Below are positions 46,770 through 55,179 of a stretch of DNA of 64,000 bases, one piece after another. The first letter of the stretch is position 1; each line of letters opens with the position of its first letter. Source of the stretch: VRUE01 sp963774555 (GTDB taxonomy: Bacteria; Actinomycetota; Thermoleophilia; Solirubrobacterales; 70-9). The notes below the pieces were generated by a model. That model did no database searches. It worked only from the letters and a program-made list of their open reading frames with translations, and was not told where the DNA came from. The DNA lies in NCBI GenBank assembly GCA_963774555.1, contig CAVZFL010000002.1, positions 1,054,001 to 1,118,000 on the forward strand, given 5' to 3'. The translations under genes were made by a program, and so were the position numbers.

Positions 46770-47084
46770 GTGGACAAGGATCGCGAAAGCGCGCATCCAA
46801 TTGCCGGCACGGAGGACGCGCAGATCGTTTATCGGCGCTCCAGCGCGCGACCAGTCGAATACGCGATCCTGCTCCAGGTCCGGGGCGCGAAGGGCTGGGA
46901 GACCCGAATCGTGGCGGACAACTCCCACGCCGACCGCCACGTTGACGAGCATCACTGCCACCGCTACCTTGACGGCGAGAAGCAGCCTGCTGAGCCGCTC
47001 CCCTTCCACGTTTCGGACACCAACGATGCAATGGCGAAGATCATCGAGTGGTTCGGCAAGAACTGGAGCGAGCTAACCTCATGA
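46770..47084 (+). CDS. DUF7718-like hypothetical protein
   Basis: 104 residues, MDKDRESAHPIAGTEDAQIVY to KNWSELTS. VEYAILLQVRGAKGWETRIV, then DNSHADRHVDEHHCHRYLDG with clustered His residues and a C-terminal helix DAMAKIIEWFGKNW resemble small DUF7718-type proteins. Overlaps the next gene by ATGA. First gene of a three-gene unit just after tRNA-Ser(TGA). Confidence 0.6.
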   Translation: MDKDRESAHPIAGTEDAQIVYRRSSARPVEYAILLQVRGAKGWETRIVADNSHADRHVDEHHCHRYLDGEKQPAEPLPFHVSDTNDAMAKIIEWFGKNWSELTS

Positions 47085-47458
47085 CGACGATGCCAACTCC
47101 TGCTGAGAAAGCCGCCCTGTCGGCCTTCATCGACTCTGCCACGAGCGATGTCGACCCCGGCTACCCGCATGGCGCTGCCTTCATCCCCTGGCAGGACACG
47201 CCCCGGACTGATCGGATTCTCTGGCGCTACCTGCACGAAGGGCGACCGGCCGTCATCGTCGGAACGGAGGATTTCGACATGCTGATCGAGCCAGTCCAGA
47301 CAGGCCGCCTCGCCCGGCTTCGCAACGAGCTTCTGCAGCGGATCACGGTCGAGGTTTCCTACCGACATAAGGAAGCACCGCCCACGGCCGACATTCCGCC
47401 GGTCCGAGCAGAGATCGGCCGTCACGCGCTGGAGCGGCTGGCTCCCGCCGCTGCTTGA
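47081..47458 (+). CDS. Hypothetical protein of the HicB-associated unit
   Basis: 125 residues from the ATG in ATGA. MPTPAEKAALSAFIDSATSD, a central DRILWRYLHEGRPAVIVGTEDFDMLI, then RLRNELLQRITVEVSYRH. No family recognised. Coupled on both sides (ATGA upstream, one base to the next GTG), so it acts with the DUF7718-like and HicB-like products. Confidence 0.55.
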   Translation: MTTMPTPAEKAALSAFIDSATSDVDPGYPHGAAFIPWQDTPRTDRILWRYLHEGRPAVIVGTEDFDMLIEPVQTGRLARLRNELLQRITVEVSYRHKEAPPTADIPPVRAEIGRHALERLAPAAA

Positions 47459-47459
47459 C

Positions 47460-47663
47460 GTGGACGAGCCCGTCCGCATCCTCCACCATCGCGAAGGCGA
47501 CGGCTGGTGGGCCGAGTCACCCGACGTAGATGGCTGGTCCGCCGCTGGCGATTCCTACGCCGAGGTCGTCAAAGTCACGGAAGAGGGCATCCCATTTGCC
47601 CTTGAGCGCCCGGCCGAGTTGGAGCACTACGTTCCGACTGGCGAGCGCAGCCCGGTCCGATAG
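47460..47663 (+). CDS. HicB-like (DUF1902-type) protein
   Basis: 67 residues from a GTG. The strand pattern ILHHREGDGWWAESPDVDGWSAAGDSYAEV, then helix VKVTEEGIPFALE, is the partial RNase H-like fold of HicB antitoxins. No DNA-binding domain and no HicA-type toxin gene are adjacent, so it may be orphaned or paired with the 125-aa protein. Last gene of the unit. Confidence 0.68.
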   Translation: MDEPVRILHHREGDGWWAESPDVDGWSAAGDSYAEVVKVTEEGIPFALERPAELEHYVPTGERSPVR

Positions 47664-47730
47664 CCAAGCCGGTTTTCAACTTCGCCAAGGTAGCCAGGAT
47701 TCCGTGAGGCACGACAGGCGTGAGAACGCC

Positions 47731-47961
47731 TTAGCCTTTGCTGCCGTGCGGGTCGGCGGACCCAGGGTACGTCCGCTCTTCCTGAATGCGACCGTTTTCC
47801 TTGTGGATCTTCACCGTTACGGGGTCAGGCGATTTACTCGCAACTCCCGCGGTGTTCTTAACGGCCTGATCCTTGTTAGGCGCACCAGTTCCACGAACAG
47901 TCTTCCCGCCGCTCTCGCCAACCCACTTGTCGCTCTTCTTCACTACATCGATCCGTTTCAT
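47731..47961 (-). CDS. DUF2188-domain protein
   Basis: 76 residues, MKRIDVVKKSDKWVGESGG, PNKDQAVKNTAGVASKSP, then VKIHKENGRIQEERTYPG. This matches the DUF2188 pattern of a small beta-alpha protein ending in an IHKxxGRIxxERTYP motif. Function unknown. Convergent with the HicB-like unit. AT-richer than its surroundings. Confidence 0.7.
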   Translation of the reverse strand: MKRIDVVKKSDKWVGESGGKTVRGTGAPNKDQAVKNTAGVASKSPDPVTVKIHKENGRIQEERTYPGSADPHGSKG

Positions 47962-48156
47962 CTCAAGGTCTCCTTGAATTCGATCCGTCTTAGCTCTGAC
48001 TCGGAAGATAGACGGTTCCCCGGCGCCTTCCTACGACGTTCGGCGTGAAGGTCGTAATCCATGACCAATCCCACAAGCCTGGAGCACCGTATCCCACGGC
48101 GAACGGCACAATGCGGCGTGGTCAATGAAATCCTGCTCGTCCCTTAACCTTTCCTT

Positions 48157-49002
48157 GTGGAGAATCATCCCGAGGACACAGTCGTCATATACACAGATGG
48201 CTCACAGATCCCCAAGCCCCGGCGAGGTGGCTTCGGAGTCGTCCTGCTTTGGACGAATGACGAGGGACAGGAGGAGGAATACCTCTTCAGCCCACCCGGC
48301 TACAGGGGTGTGACGATCCCGCAGATGGAGCTTAAGGCGGTCATTGAGGGCGTCAAGCTGCTCATGAGAAAGCCCCCGATTGTGCCGCCACGCCTGTATC
48401 GCAAAATTTGGATCTACGCGGACGCGAGTTATGTCGTGGACGGCCACCCTTCGGCCAAGTGGACTTGGTCGACCAGCGGATGGCGGAATAAAGATGAATC
48501 GCCGGTTGAGAACGCCACTCTGTGGAAGGAGCTATTGAGTCTCGAAAGGCGCCTCCGCAAGCCGGTCGAGATCCACAAGGTGAAAGCCCACGGCACCAAT
48601 CCACACAACAAAACTGCGGATCAGCTAGCGAAGTCGTCGGCGAGAGGCGGAGTTCAGTCACCTCTCATTCCGGGCAAGGTCAGGCAAAAGAAGAGTGCAA
48701 AGCGTCTTCGCCGTGGAACTGTTCCGATCAAAGGCCAAAGACTCACGATCCACGTTCATAAGGGAGAGTTCATGCGGCTGCAGAACGTGAATCAGTTTGA
48801 GTTCAGCGTCCAAACCCCAGGGCGGTACTTCGAGGAGATCGTTCTCGTTACCGCTTCGACAGACCTGAACATCCGAGAGGGGCATACCTACGTCGTGCGC
48901 CTTAACGACGATCCGAAGCATCCTCAAATCGTCGAGATCCTGATGGAGGTGATTGACGGCGAGGCAAACGATCTGCCGGAAGAGCAGGAGCACCCGACAT
49001 GA
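48157..49002 (+). CDS. Ribonuclease H-fold protein with C-terminal extension
   Basis: 281 residues, GTG start. Residues 1-150 are RNase HI-like: VVIYTDGSQ (Asp), QMELKAVIEGVKLL (Glu), IYADASYVVDG (Asp) and HKVKAHGTN...KTADQLAK (His and Asp), so the catalytic DEDD set is present. A basic linker (RQKKSAKRLRRGTV) leads to about 110 residues rich in beta-strands (LTIHVHKGEFMRL, FEEIVLVTASTDL, GHTYVVRLND) that I do not recognise. Inside the tRNA-Ser island; not the housekeeping rnhA layout. Confidence 0.72.
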   Translation: MENHPEDTVVIYTDGSQIPKPRRGGFGVVLLWTNDEGQEEEYLFSPPGYRGVTIPQMELKAVIEGVKLLMRKPPIVPPRLYRKIWIYADASYVVDGHPSAKWTWSTSGWRNKDESPVENATLWKELLSLERRLRKPVEIHKVKAHGTNPHNKTADQLAKSSARGGVQSPLIPGKVRQKKSAKRLRRGTVPIKGQRLTIHVHKGEFMRLQNVNQFEFSVQTPGRYFEEIVLVTASTDLNIREGHTYVVRLNDDPKHPQIVEILMEVIDGEANDLPEEQEHPT

Positions 49003-49112
49003 CTTGGAGCAACTGACCCTCGCTACTGTCTGGACCGGCCGAGGGTGGCACAGCCGGTGGCACGAAACAAGCAAACAGCTTGAACAAGCCGATTCCCGCG
49101 CTCCTACCTCGA

Positions 49113-49171
49113 CCTTGAAAACCGGCAGGCGTCTAACGGTGTCTCGAGGGTTCGAAATCCTCCCCCTCCGC
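49113..49171 (+). repeat. Decayed copy of the tRNA-Ser(TGA) 3' half
   Basis: CTTGAAAACCGGCAG, GTGTCTCGAGGGTTCGAA and CCTCCCCCTCCGCT match tRNA-Ser(TGA) from the anticodon loop to past the 3' end, with several substitutions in the variable arm and a shifted T-arm. No 5' half. Probable distal attachment site of an element integrated at 46628-46716. Confidence 0.75.
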
Positions 49172-49179
49172 TCGTCGGC

Positions 49180-49848
49180 TCAGTCGATCACCCGGGCGAC
49201 GTTGAAGCCGTCGTGGCCCTTGCTGCCGACTGTCTGGATCGTGGTGGCTTCGACTCGGGGCTCGGCGGCGAGCATCTCGTGGAGGCGGCGTTGGGCCGGG
49301 ATCGTGGGGTCGTCGGTGTCGGGGTCGACGAGGGCGCCGAAGCGGACGACGTTGTCGCTGACGATCAGGCTGCCGGGGCGGGAATGGTCGAGCGCCCAGG
49401 CGAAGTAGTCGGGGGTGTGGATCTTGTCGGCGTCGATGAAGGTGAGGTCGAAGGGGTCTGCTCCCTCCGCGTCGAGCACGGGCAGCTGGTCGAGGGCGGG
49501 GCCGACGCGCAGGTCGACGAGGTCGGACAACCCGGCGCGGGCGATGTTTCGCGTCGCGACCTCGGCATTGAGAGGCTCCGCCTCCAGGGTGATCAGGCGT
49601 CCGCCCTCCGGCAGCGCCCTTGCCAGCCAGATCGTGCTGTAGCCGCCGAGGGTGCCGAACTCGAGGATCGAGCGGGCGGCGAGGAGCTTGGCGAGCATGT
49701 GCAGCAGCTTGCCCTGCGGCGGAGAGACCTGGATCGCCGGTAGACCGGCGGCCTCGCTGTCGCGCACCGCAAGTTCCAACGCCTCGTCGGCCGGTGCCAA
49801 CAGATCGCTCACGTATTCGTCGACCGCGCTCCACGTCTCCTCTGCCAT
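49180..49848 (-). CDS. O-methyltransferase (class I, SAM-dependent)
   Basis: 222 residues from MAEETWSAVDEYV. ILEFGTLGGYSTIWLA (SAM motif I), LITLEAEPLNAEVA, DLTFIDADKIHTPDYFAWAL (metal-binding Asp) and LIVSDNVVRFG match the catechol/caffeoyl-CoA O-methyltransferase family (PF01596). Intact. The acceptor is unknown. Divergent from the K+ channel gene, 61 bases apart. Confidence 0.88.
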   Translation of the reverse strand: MAEETWSAVDEYVSDLLAPADEALELAVRDSEAAGLPAIQVSPPQGKLLHMLAKLLAARSILEFGTLGGYSTIWLARALPEGGRLITLEAEPLNAEVATRNIARAGLSDLVDLRVGPALDQLPVLDAEGADPFDLTFIDADKIHTPDYFAWALDHSRPGSLIVSDNVVRFGALVDPDTDDPTIPAQRRLHEMLAAEPRVEATTIQTVGSKGHDGFNVARVID

Positions 49849-49909
49849 GAACGGTGGTCTATCAGGCCCAGCTGGCAGGAAACGAGTGCTCACAGCCGAA
49901 CGAGCGGGG

Positions 49910-50656
49910 ATGGAGACGGCATCGCGCCGGGCGCGCACGCGTGAGCGCTGGCGGCAGCGCGCCGAGAGGGCAAGCGATGCGTTCGGGCTCGTTCTCGTCC
50001 TGGTGCTGATCACCTATGTGCTCGCCTCGCTGCTCGAGAACCGGGGCTGGAGCTCGGTCCTGCTGACCGTCGCTACGAGCGCGACCTCAGTGGTGGCCCT
50101 TACCAGCTCGCATGCGCATCGCCGTGTGGTGCGGACGGCGATCTGGCTTTCGGCGCTGACGATCACGCTGGCCGCGGTCGGCGCCGCCGCCGGCGATCGC
50201 ACCTGGCTCAACTTCGCCTCCGTCGTCCAGGTCTCGCTGCTGGCCGTCGCGATGGCGGCGGTGCTGCGCCGCGTCGTCTCCGCCCCGGAAGTCGGCTTCC
50301 GCACGATCCTCGGCGCGCTCAGCGTCTACACGGTGCTCGGCATCCTCTTCACCTTCGTCTACGGGATGATCGACCGGGTTCAGGGAGGTCCCTTCTTCGA
50401 AGGGGTGGCGCACCCGCAGGGCTCCGACTTCATCTTCTTCAGCTACACGACGCTGACCACGACCGGCTACGGCAACCTCGTCCCTGGCGGCCAGCCCGGG
50501 CAGCTGATCTCGGGCCTGGAGATGATGGCCGGGCAGATCTTCCTCGTCACCCTCGTCGCCGGCCTGGTCAGCCTCTGGCGCCCGGGCGAAGGGCTCAAAC
50601 ACCGCCGCGAGAAGCGCAGCGGCGAAACGGCCGCCGAATCCCCTACCGAGGCCTGA
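49910..50656 (+). CDS. Potassium channel (Ion_trans_2 type)
   Basis: 248 residues. Hydrophobic helices at about 26-45, 49-65, 77-95 and 103-120 precede a pore unit: helix YTVLGILFTFVYGMI, pore helix FIFFSYTTLTT with the selectivity filter TTGYGNL, and final helix MMAGQIFLVTLVAGLVSLW. A six-helix channel with the K+ filter sequence TGYGN. No C-terminal RCK domain. Intact. Confidence 0.88.
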   Translation: METASRRARTRERWRQRAERASDAFGLVLVLVLITYVLASLLENRGWSSVLLTVATSATSVVALTSSHAHRRVVRTAIWLSALTITLAAVGAAAGDRTWLNFASVVQVSLLAVAMAAVLRRVVSAPEVGFRTILGALSVYTVLGILFTFVYGMIDRVQGGPFFEGVAHPQGSDFIFFSYTTLTTTGYGNLVPGGQPGQLISGLEMMAGQIFLVTLVAGLVSLWRPGEGLKHRREKRSGETAAESPTEA

Positions 50657-50659
50657 GCA

Positions 50660-51118
50660 CTACTCGCCGAGCTCGACGCGCTCGATCGTCTGCGACTCGA
50701 GCGGGCGGTCGGAGGCGTCGGTCTCGGTCGACTCGATCGCGTCGACCGCGTCCATGCCGTCGACCACGTTGCCGAAGACGGTGTGCTTGCCGTCGAGCCA
50801 CGGGGCCGAGCCGGCGGTGACGATGAAGAACTGCGAGCCGTTGGTGTTCGGCCCGGCGTTGGCCATCGCCAGCGCGCCGCGCACGACCTTGTGCTGGTTG
50901 AACTCGTCCTCGAAGGTGTAGCCGGGCCCGCCCGTCCCGGTGCCCTGCGGGCAGCCGCCCTGGATCATGAAGTCGGGGATGACGCGGTGGAAGACCAGCT
51001 GGTCGTAGAAGCCGTCCGCGGCGAGCTTGCGGAAGTTCTCGACCGTCTTCGGAGCGTCCTCGTCGTGCAGCTCGAGCACGATCGCCCCGGCGCTTGTATG
51101 GAGAGTGGCCTGCGACAC
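50660..51118 (-). CDS. Peptidyl-prolyl cis-trans isomerase, cyclophilin type
   Basis: 152 residues, ATLHTSAGAIVLELHDEDAPKTVENF to RVELGE. FHRVIPDFMIQGG carries the catalytic Arg, and NTNGSQFFIVT the FxxF-type binding block; LDGKHTVFGNV is conserved. Cytosolic foldase with no signal peptide. Intact. Stop lies 4 bases from the convergent channel gene stop. Confidence 0.93.
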   Translation of the reverse strand: MSQATLHTSAGAIVLELHDEDAPKTVENFRKLAADGFYDQLVFHRVIPDFMIQGGCPQGTGTGGPGYTFEDEFNQHKVVRGALAMANAGPNTNGSQFFIVTAGSAPWLDGKHTVFGNVVDGMDAVDAIESTETDASDRPLESQTIERVELGE

Positions 51119-51130
51119 GACATGAACCCT

Positions 51131-51180
51131 ATCGACTGACGAGTTGATGACCCTATGGGGGTATCAACTCGTCAGTCGAT
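51131..51180. terminator. Perfect 18-bp stem hairpin
   Basis: ATCGACTGACGAGTTGAT at 51131-51148 pairs with its exact inverse at 51163-51180; ACCC/GGGT can extend the stem into the loop. It lies between the Ig-like gene stop (51189) and the cyclophilin start (51118), so it probably ends transcription of the former. No T-tract. Confidence 0.6.
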
Positions 51181-51188
51181 CGATGCGC

Positions 51189-53447
51189 TCAGCCGCTGAC
51201 CTGGACGGTCACCGGGCGCGAGACTCCCGGCGCATAGGGCCAGCGGTCCTCCGCCAGGGCCACGGCGCGGAGCCGGATGCTGGCGCTGCCGGTGACGTAG
51301 CGGAAGCGGTAGCTCGCCTGGTACCGGCCGGCATGGTCGCTGCGGGTGACGAGGACCGGGCGCCAGCGTCGCGTCGCCTGCTCGAAGTACTGGATCGCAA
51401 CCAGCTTGCCGCGCCGGGGCAGCGGCGCGCCGAGGCTGCGCACACGTCCGCGGAAGCGCACCGTCTCGCCCGTGCTGAGCGAGTGGGGCGTGGCGTGCAA
51501 TTCGACGCCGCCACGGACTCGCAGGGTCAGCGGCCTGCGTGCCGCCGGGTCGAACCGCTCCTCGCCGTCGAAGACGACAGCGATCCGCCGCGAGGTGCCC
51601 GGCACGAGCCGCAGCTGGAAGCCGCCGTGCTCGCCCGTCTTGACCGTGTCGACCCGCACCCGCCTCAGGGCGCCGCGCGAAGGTCGCGAGACGACCCGGA
51701 CGGTCCTTCCCGAGAGCCCGGCTCCGTCGGCATCGACCAGTCGCCCGCCGAGCATCGCAGCCGCTTTGAACGGCACGGTCAGCTCGGTGCCGGCTTGTTC
51801 GCCCCAGCCGAGCCGGGCAAAGATGCGGGTCTTCTCCCGCGGTGCCTCGATGCGCTTTGCGGCGGAAACTCCGGCGGCGGGACCGACCTTGCGAACCGTC
51901 ATCTCGGTGCCGTCGGCGCGGCGCGTGGTCGAAGCGGAGTTGCCGGCGACATCGGTCGCATCGGCGCGGAAGACGTAGATGCCCGGCGCCAGATCGCTCG
52001 GCAGGCGAGCGCTGAGCTGGGCGCTGCCGGGGTCCCCGGGCTGGAATTTGCCGGGGAGCTCCTGCCAATCTTTGCCGTCGAGCCGTCGGTAGTGGATTTC
52101 CCCGCCGCCCGGGCCCGAGTGGGCGTCGGTGATCTGGGCCCGGATCTGGTCGGGCAGGGCATCGCCCGCGGTCGCTTCGAAGGCGACGCCGGGGGGCACG
52201 TCGTCGAAGCGAAGGGGCACCGAGGCCTCTGCGGTCGACGCCTCATTTCCCGCCTCGTCGCGCAGCCAGACGTGCGCGGTGAAGACGCCGGCGCGGGGCA
52301 CGAAGAGGTTCTGCAGGGTGCTCAGGTCGTGCCCCGGGGCGAATTTGGCGCCGCTGTCATAGCCGCCCGGCCCCTCGATGCGCCAGCCGGCGCCGCCGAT
52401 CGCGCTGGCCACCCCCTGGTCGGGGTTTACCCAGCTGAGGTCGAAGTCGTTGCTGCGCCGCCATACGTCGCCGCCGGCCAGCGCCAGGTTGCGTGGGTGC
52501 GCCGGCGGGTTGTTGTCGACGTAGAAGGTCTGATCGCCGGTGCAGGCGGGGTTGGCGGCAAAGTCGGTGACGCAATGGTGGAGCGAGTGGGGACCGTCGC
52601 TGAAGCGCGTGGTGTCGATCGCCGCGCTGCCGGAGACGCCGAGGCTGCAGGGCCGCATCTGCGTGGCCCGCCATTCGCCGCTGATCAGCGCTTTCGCGCA
52701 GCTGTACTCGGTGAGGTTGACGCGGGCGCCGTCGACGGCCGTTTCGCCGTAGCGAACGCCGCCGCCCACGTCGCTCCCCCAGAAGCTCACCCCCTGAGTG
52801 CCGCGCCGCCAGCCACCGGCGGTGATCGCGCCGCCGACCGCGGCCCCGGGCGCCTGGTCGTCCTGGACGGTGATCGTGAGGGCGCGGATCGCCGACCAGG
52901 AGCCGGGATCGAGGCTGCACCACTTGCTTTCGGCGCGCGCGCAGAGCAGCCGGTCCTCGAGCGCCGGCTGGGCCGGGTTGAAGCCGGCGACGAACTCGCG
53001 CGGGGTCGTGTCGGTGCTGCCGGCCGCGGCGAATGCGTCAAAGCCGCCGCCCCAGGTGGCGACCCCGATCCGCTGCTCCATGCCGTCGTGGAGCGCGTGC
53101 CACCAGGTGCCGCGCACCTGGGCGATTCCCGTCCCCGCCGGCGCGTCCCAGCGCCAGCGCGCGTAGCGGGTGCCGGTGACGGTCGACTGGCCCTCGCGGG
53201 TGAAGCTCTTCAGGTGGGCGCCCTCGAAGGGATCCTGGCTGGGCGGCGGCACGCACCAACCGTCGGGGCGAAACTTGGCGCCGCCGGTGGAGTCGGCCCA
53301 GTTGGCGTCGGCGCCGATGTACCAGCCGCACTGGGCGACAGCGTACTTGCCCGCGCTCGCCTCCTTGGCTCCCAGCAGCAACAGCGCCAGGGCCAGTCCG
53401 ATCCCCATCGCGATGATGCGGCCGAGGCCGCCCCTTGTTCCCGACAT
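51189..53447 (-). CDS. Large secreted Ig-like-domain protein
   Basis: 752 residues. Signal peptide (MGIGLALALLLLGAKEASA), ribosome site AAGGAGGG before the ATG. Domains: an N-terminal Cys/Trp-rich region (AQCGWYIGADANWADS), two or three bacterial Ig-like modules with YVDNNPPAHPRNL and VPLRFDDVPPGVAFE at domain borders, and C-terminal carboxypeptidase-regulatory-like beta modules (GGRLVDADGAGLSGRTVRVV). Extracellular and surface-associated by inference. Entire frame intact over 2.2 kb. Confidence 0.8.
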   Translation of the reverse strand: MSGTRGGLGRIIAMGIGLALALLLLGAKEASAGKYAVAQCGWYIGADANWADSTGGAKFRPDGWCVPPPSQDPFEGAHLKSFTREGQSTVTGTRYARWRWDAPAGTGIAQVRGTWWHALHDGMEQRIGVATWGGGFDAFAAAGSTDTTPREFVAGFNPAQPALEDRLLCARAESKWCSLDPGSWSAIRALTITVQDDQAPGAAVGGAITAGGWRRGTQGVSFWGSDVGGGVRYGETAVDGARVNLTEYSCAKALISGEWRATQMRPCSLGVSGSAAIDTTRFSDGPHSLHHCVTDFAANPACTGDQTFYVDNNPPAHPRNLALAGGDVWRRSNDFDLSWVNPDQGVASAIGGAGWRIEGPGGYDSGAKFAPGHDLSTLQNLFVPRAGVFTAHVWLRDEAGNEASTAEASVPLRFDDVPPGVAFEATAGDALPDQIRAQITDAHSGPGGGEIHYRRLDGKDWQELPGKFQPGDPGSAQLSARLPSDLAPGIYVFRADATDVAGNSASTTRRADGTEMTVRKVGPAAGVSAAKRIEAPREKTRIFARLGWGEQAGTELTVPFKAAAMLGGRLVDADGAGLSGRTVRVVSRPSRGALRRVRVDTVKTGEHGGFQLRLVPGTSRRIAVVFDGEERFDPAARRPLTLRVRGGVELHATPHSLSTGETVRFRGRVRSLGAPLPRRGKLVAIQYFEQATRRWRPVLVTRSDHAGRYQASYRFRYVTGSASIRLRAVALAEDRWPYAPGVSRPVTVQVSG

Positions 53448-53567
53448 AACGCCCTCCTTCGCTTGACAACGTTCGGAGGGCTAAGGGCACAGCGACGCAT
53501 TCTCTCCCCCCTCCGGCCGCAGAAGGGCGGCGCGTGCCGCCGGGGAGGCTTTGCGAGAATGGGGCCA

Positions 53568-54719
53568 ATGGCTCTCCCTACGCAGGATCAGATAACCGAG
53601 AAGCTGCGCGCCGTGATCGACCCCGAGCTGCGCCGCTCGATCGTCGAGCTGGGCATGGTGCGCTCGATCGAGGTCGCCGAGAGCGGCCGGGTCGAGGTCG
53701 TCGTCTCGCTGACCACGGCCGGCTGCCCGATCCGCTCGCACTTCGAACAGGCGGTCGCCCAACAGGTCCGCGAGCTCGATGGAGTGACCGAGGTCGCGGT
53801 CGGCTTCGACGTCCTCTCAGACGAAGAGAAAGGGGCGCTGCAGAAAACCCTGGGTCGGGGCAAGCTGCCGGCCGGCGCGCTCGCCCAGGTGAAAAACGTG
53901 ATCTGCGTCGCCTCCGGCAAGGGCGGCGTCGGCAAGTCGACGATGACCGCCAACCTGGCCGCGGCGCTGAGCGCCGAAGGCCACGCGGCCGGCGCGCTCG
54001 ACTGCGACGTCTACGGCTACTCGATCCCGCGCATGCTCGGCGTCAACAGCAAGCCCGAGGTGAACGCCGAGCGCAAGATCCTGCCCCTGGAGGCGGCGGG
54101 CGGGGTCAAGGTGATGTCGATCGGCTTCTTCGTCGAGGAGAACTCGGCCGTGGTCTGGCGCGGGCCGATGCTGCACAAGGCGATCCAGCAGTTCCTCGAG
54201 GACGTCGCCTGGGGCGAGCTGGAGTACCTGCTGCTCGACCTGCCCCCCGGAACCGGCGACGTCGCGATGACGCTGGCCCAGCTGCTCCCCCAGGCCAAGT
54301 TCCTGATCGTCACCACGCCGCAGCCGGCGGCCCAGACGGTGGCCAAGCGCGGCGCCGAGATGGCGAAGAAGTTCGACCTCGAGCTGCTCGGCGCGATCGA
54401 GAACATGTCCGGCTTCACCACCCCCGACGGCGAGCGCTTCACGATCTTCGGCGAGGGCGGCGGCCAGTTGCTCGCCGACGAGCTCGACATCCCCCTGCTG
54501 GGCAAGGTGCCGCTCTCGGAGGCCCTGCGCGAACACGCCGACGCCGGCACGCCCCTGGTCACCGCCGAGCCCGACTCCCCGGCCTCCCAGGCAATCCGCC
54601 AGGCCGCCCGCGGCATCGTCGCCGCGACCCCGCAGGAGCTGCCCGTGCTGCAGGCAGCCCCGGCGATGGCAGAGGCACCACCGGTGGGCGGCATCCCGCT
54701 CCCGGTCGTCCAGGGATGA
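53568..54719 (+). CDS. mrp: Mrp/ApbC-type P-loop ATPase (Fe-S cluster carrier)
   Basis: 383 residues. N-terminal MIP18/DUF59 domain (PELRRSIVELGMVRSIEV, about 15-85), then the ATPase with deviant Walker A SGKGGVGKST near 116-125, LLDLPPGTGDVAMT and C-terminal NMSGFTTPDG. The Cys-x-x-Cys of many homologues is absent after NMSGF. Carries or inserts iron-sulfur clusters. A strong hairpin follows. A longer start at 53559 is possible. Confidence 0.92.
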   Translation: MALPTQDQITEKLRAVIDPELRRSIVELGMVRSIEVAESGRVEVVVSLTTAGCPIRSHFEQAVAQQVRELDGVTEVAVGFDVLSDEEKGALQKTLGRGKLPAGALAQVKNVICVASGKGGVGKSTMTANLAAALSAEGHAAGALDCDVYGYSIPRMLGVNSKPEVNAERKILPLEAAGGVKVMSIGFFVEENSAVVWRGPMLHKAIQQFLEDVAWGELEYLLLDLPPGTGDVAMTLAQLLPQAKFLIVTTPQPAAQTVAKRGAEMAKKFDLELLGAIENMSGFTTPDGERFTIFGEGGGQLLADELDIPLLGKVPLSEALREHADAGTPLVTAEPDSPASQAIRQAARGIVAATPQELPVLQAAPAMAEAPPVGGIPLPVVQG

Positions 54720-54720
54720 A

Positions 54721-54745
54721 AACGGGCGGCCATTGGCCGCCCGTT
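54721..54745. terminator. Terminator hairpin after mrp
   Basis: AACGGGCGGCCA and TGGCCGCCCGTT form a 12-bp perfect stem around a single central T, one base after the mrp stop. Symmetric, so it can also serve the convergent ferredoxin gene. Confidence 0.75.
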
Positions 54746-54772
54746 GGAAGTCCGTGAGCTAGGGCGCCGACC

Positions 54773-55045
54773 TCAGGCCGCGCTCTTGCTCTTGTAGTAG
54801 TCCGCGTTGATCTCGGCGTATTTGGCCCACTCGGCCGGCAGCTGATCCTCGGCGAAGCAGGCGTCGACGGGGCAGGCCTCGACGCAGGCATCGCAGTCGA
54901 TGCACTCGTCCGGATCGATGTAGAGCATCTCTACCGAGTCGTAGTCGGGCTCGTCCGGTGTGGGGTGGATGCAGTCGACGGGACAGACCTCGACACACGA
55001 GTTGTCCTTCTGGCCTATGCACGGCTCGGCGATGACGTAGGTCAT
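54773..55045 (-). CDS. fdxA: 7Fe ferredoxin
   Basis: 90 residues, MTYVIAEPCIGQKDNSCVEV. C-x7-C-x3-CP in the first half binds the [3Fe-4S] cluster and CIDCDACVEACPVDAC the [4Fe-4S] cluster, the actinobacterial FdxA pattern. Electron carrier, a candidate partner for the P450s in the window. The start at 55045 gives the family length. Confidence 0.93.
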   Translation of the reverse strand: MTYVIAEPCIGQKDNSCVEVCPVDCIHPTPDEPDYDSVEMLYIDPDECIDCDACVEACPVDACFAEDQLPAEWAKYAEINADYYKSKSAA

Positions 55046-55179
55046 TCGGGGCTTATCTCCTGGGTCGTCGTTTCGGCGCCGTCGGAGGCCCGTTGCCCCC
55101 GCCAAAGCGCGAGCGCACATTTTAGGGATATGCGGGGCTGCACTGCGCGCTCGGCGAGGTCACTAGCATCGACGGCCGA

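Noticed and set aside
49113..49171. A third tRNA-Ser gene
   Set aside because: No 5' half, and the T-arm is shifted by one base (TTCGAAATCC), so it cannot fold as a tRNA.
51144..53560. A forward-strand open frame of about 800 codons fused to the front of mrp
   Set aside because: It is antisense to the Ig-like secreted gene, whose signal peptide, ribosome site and domains are clear; the open frame results from high GC third positions. Mrp starts at 53568 with its DUF59 domain.
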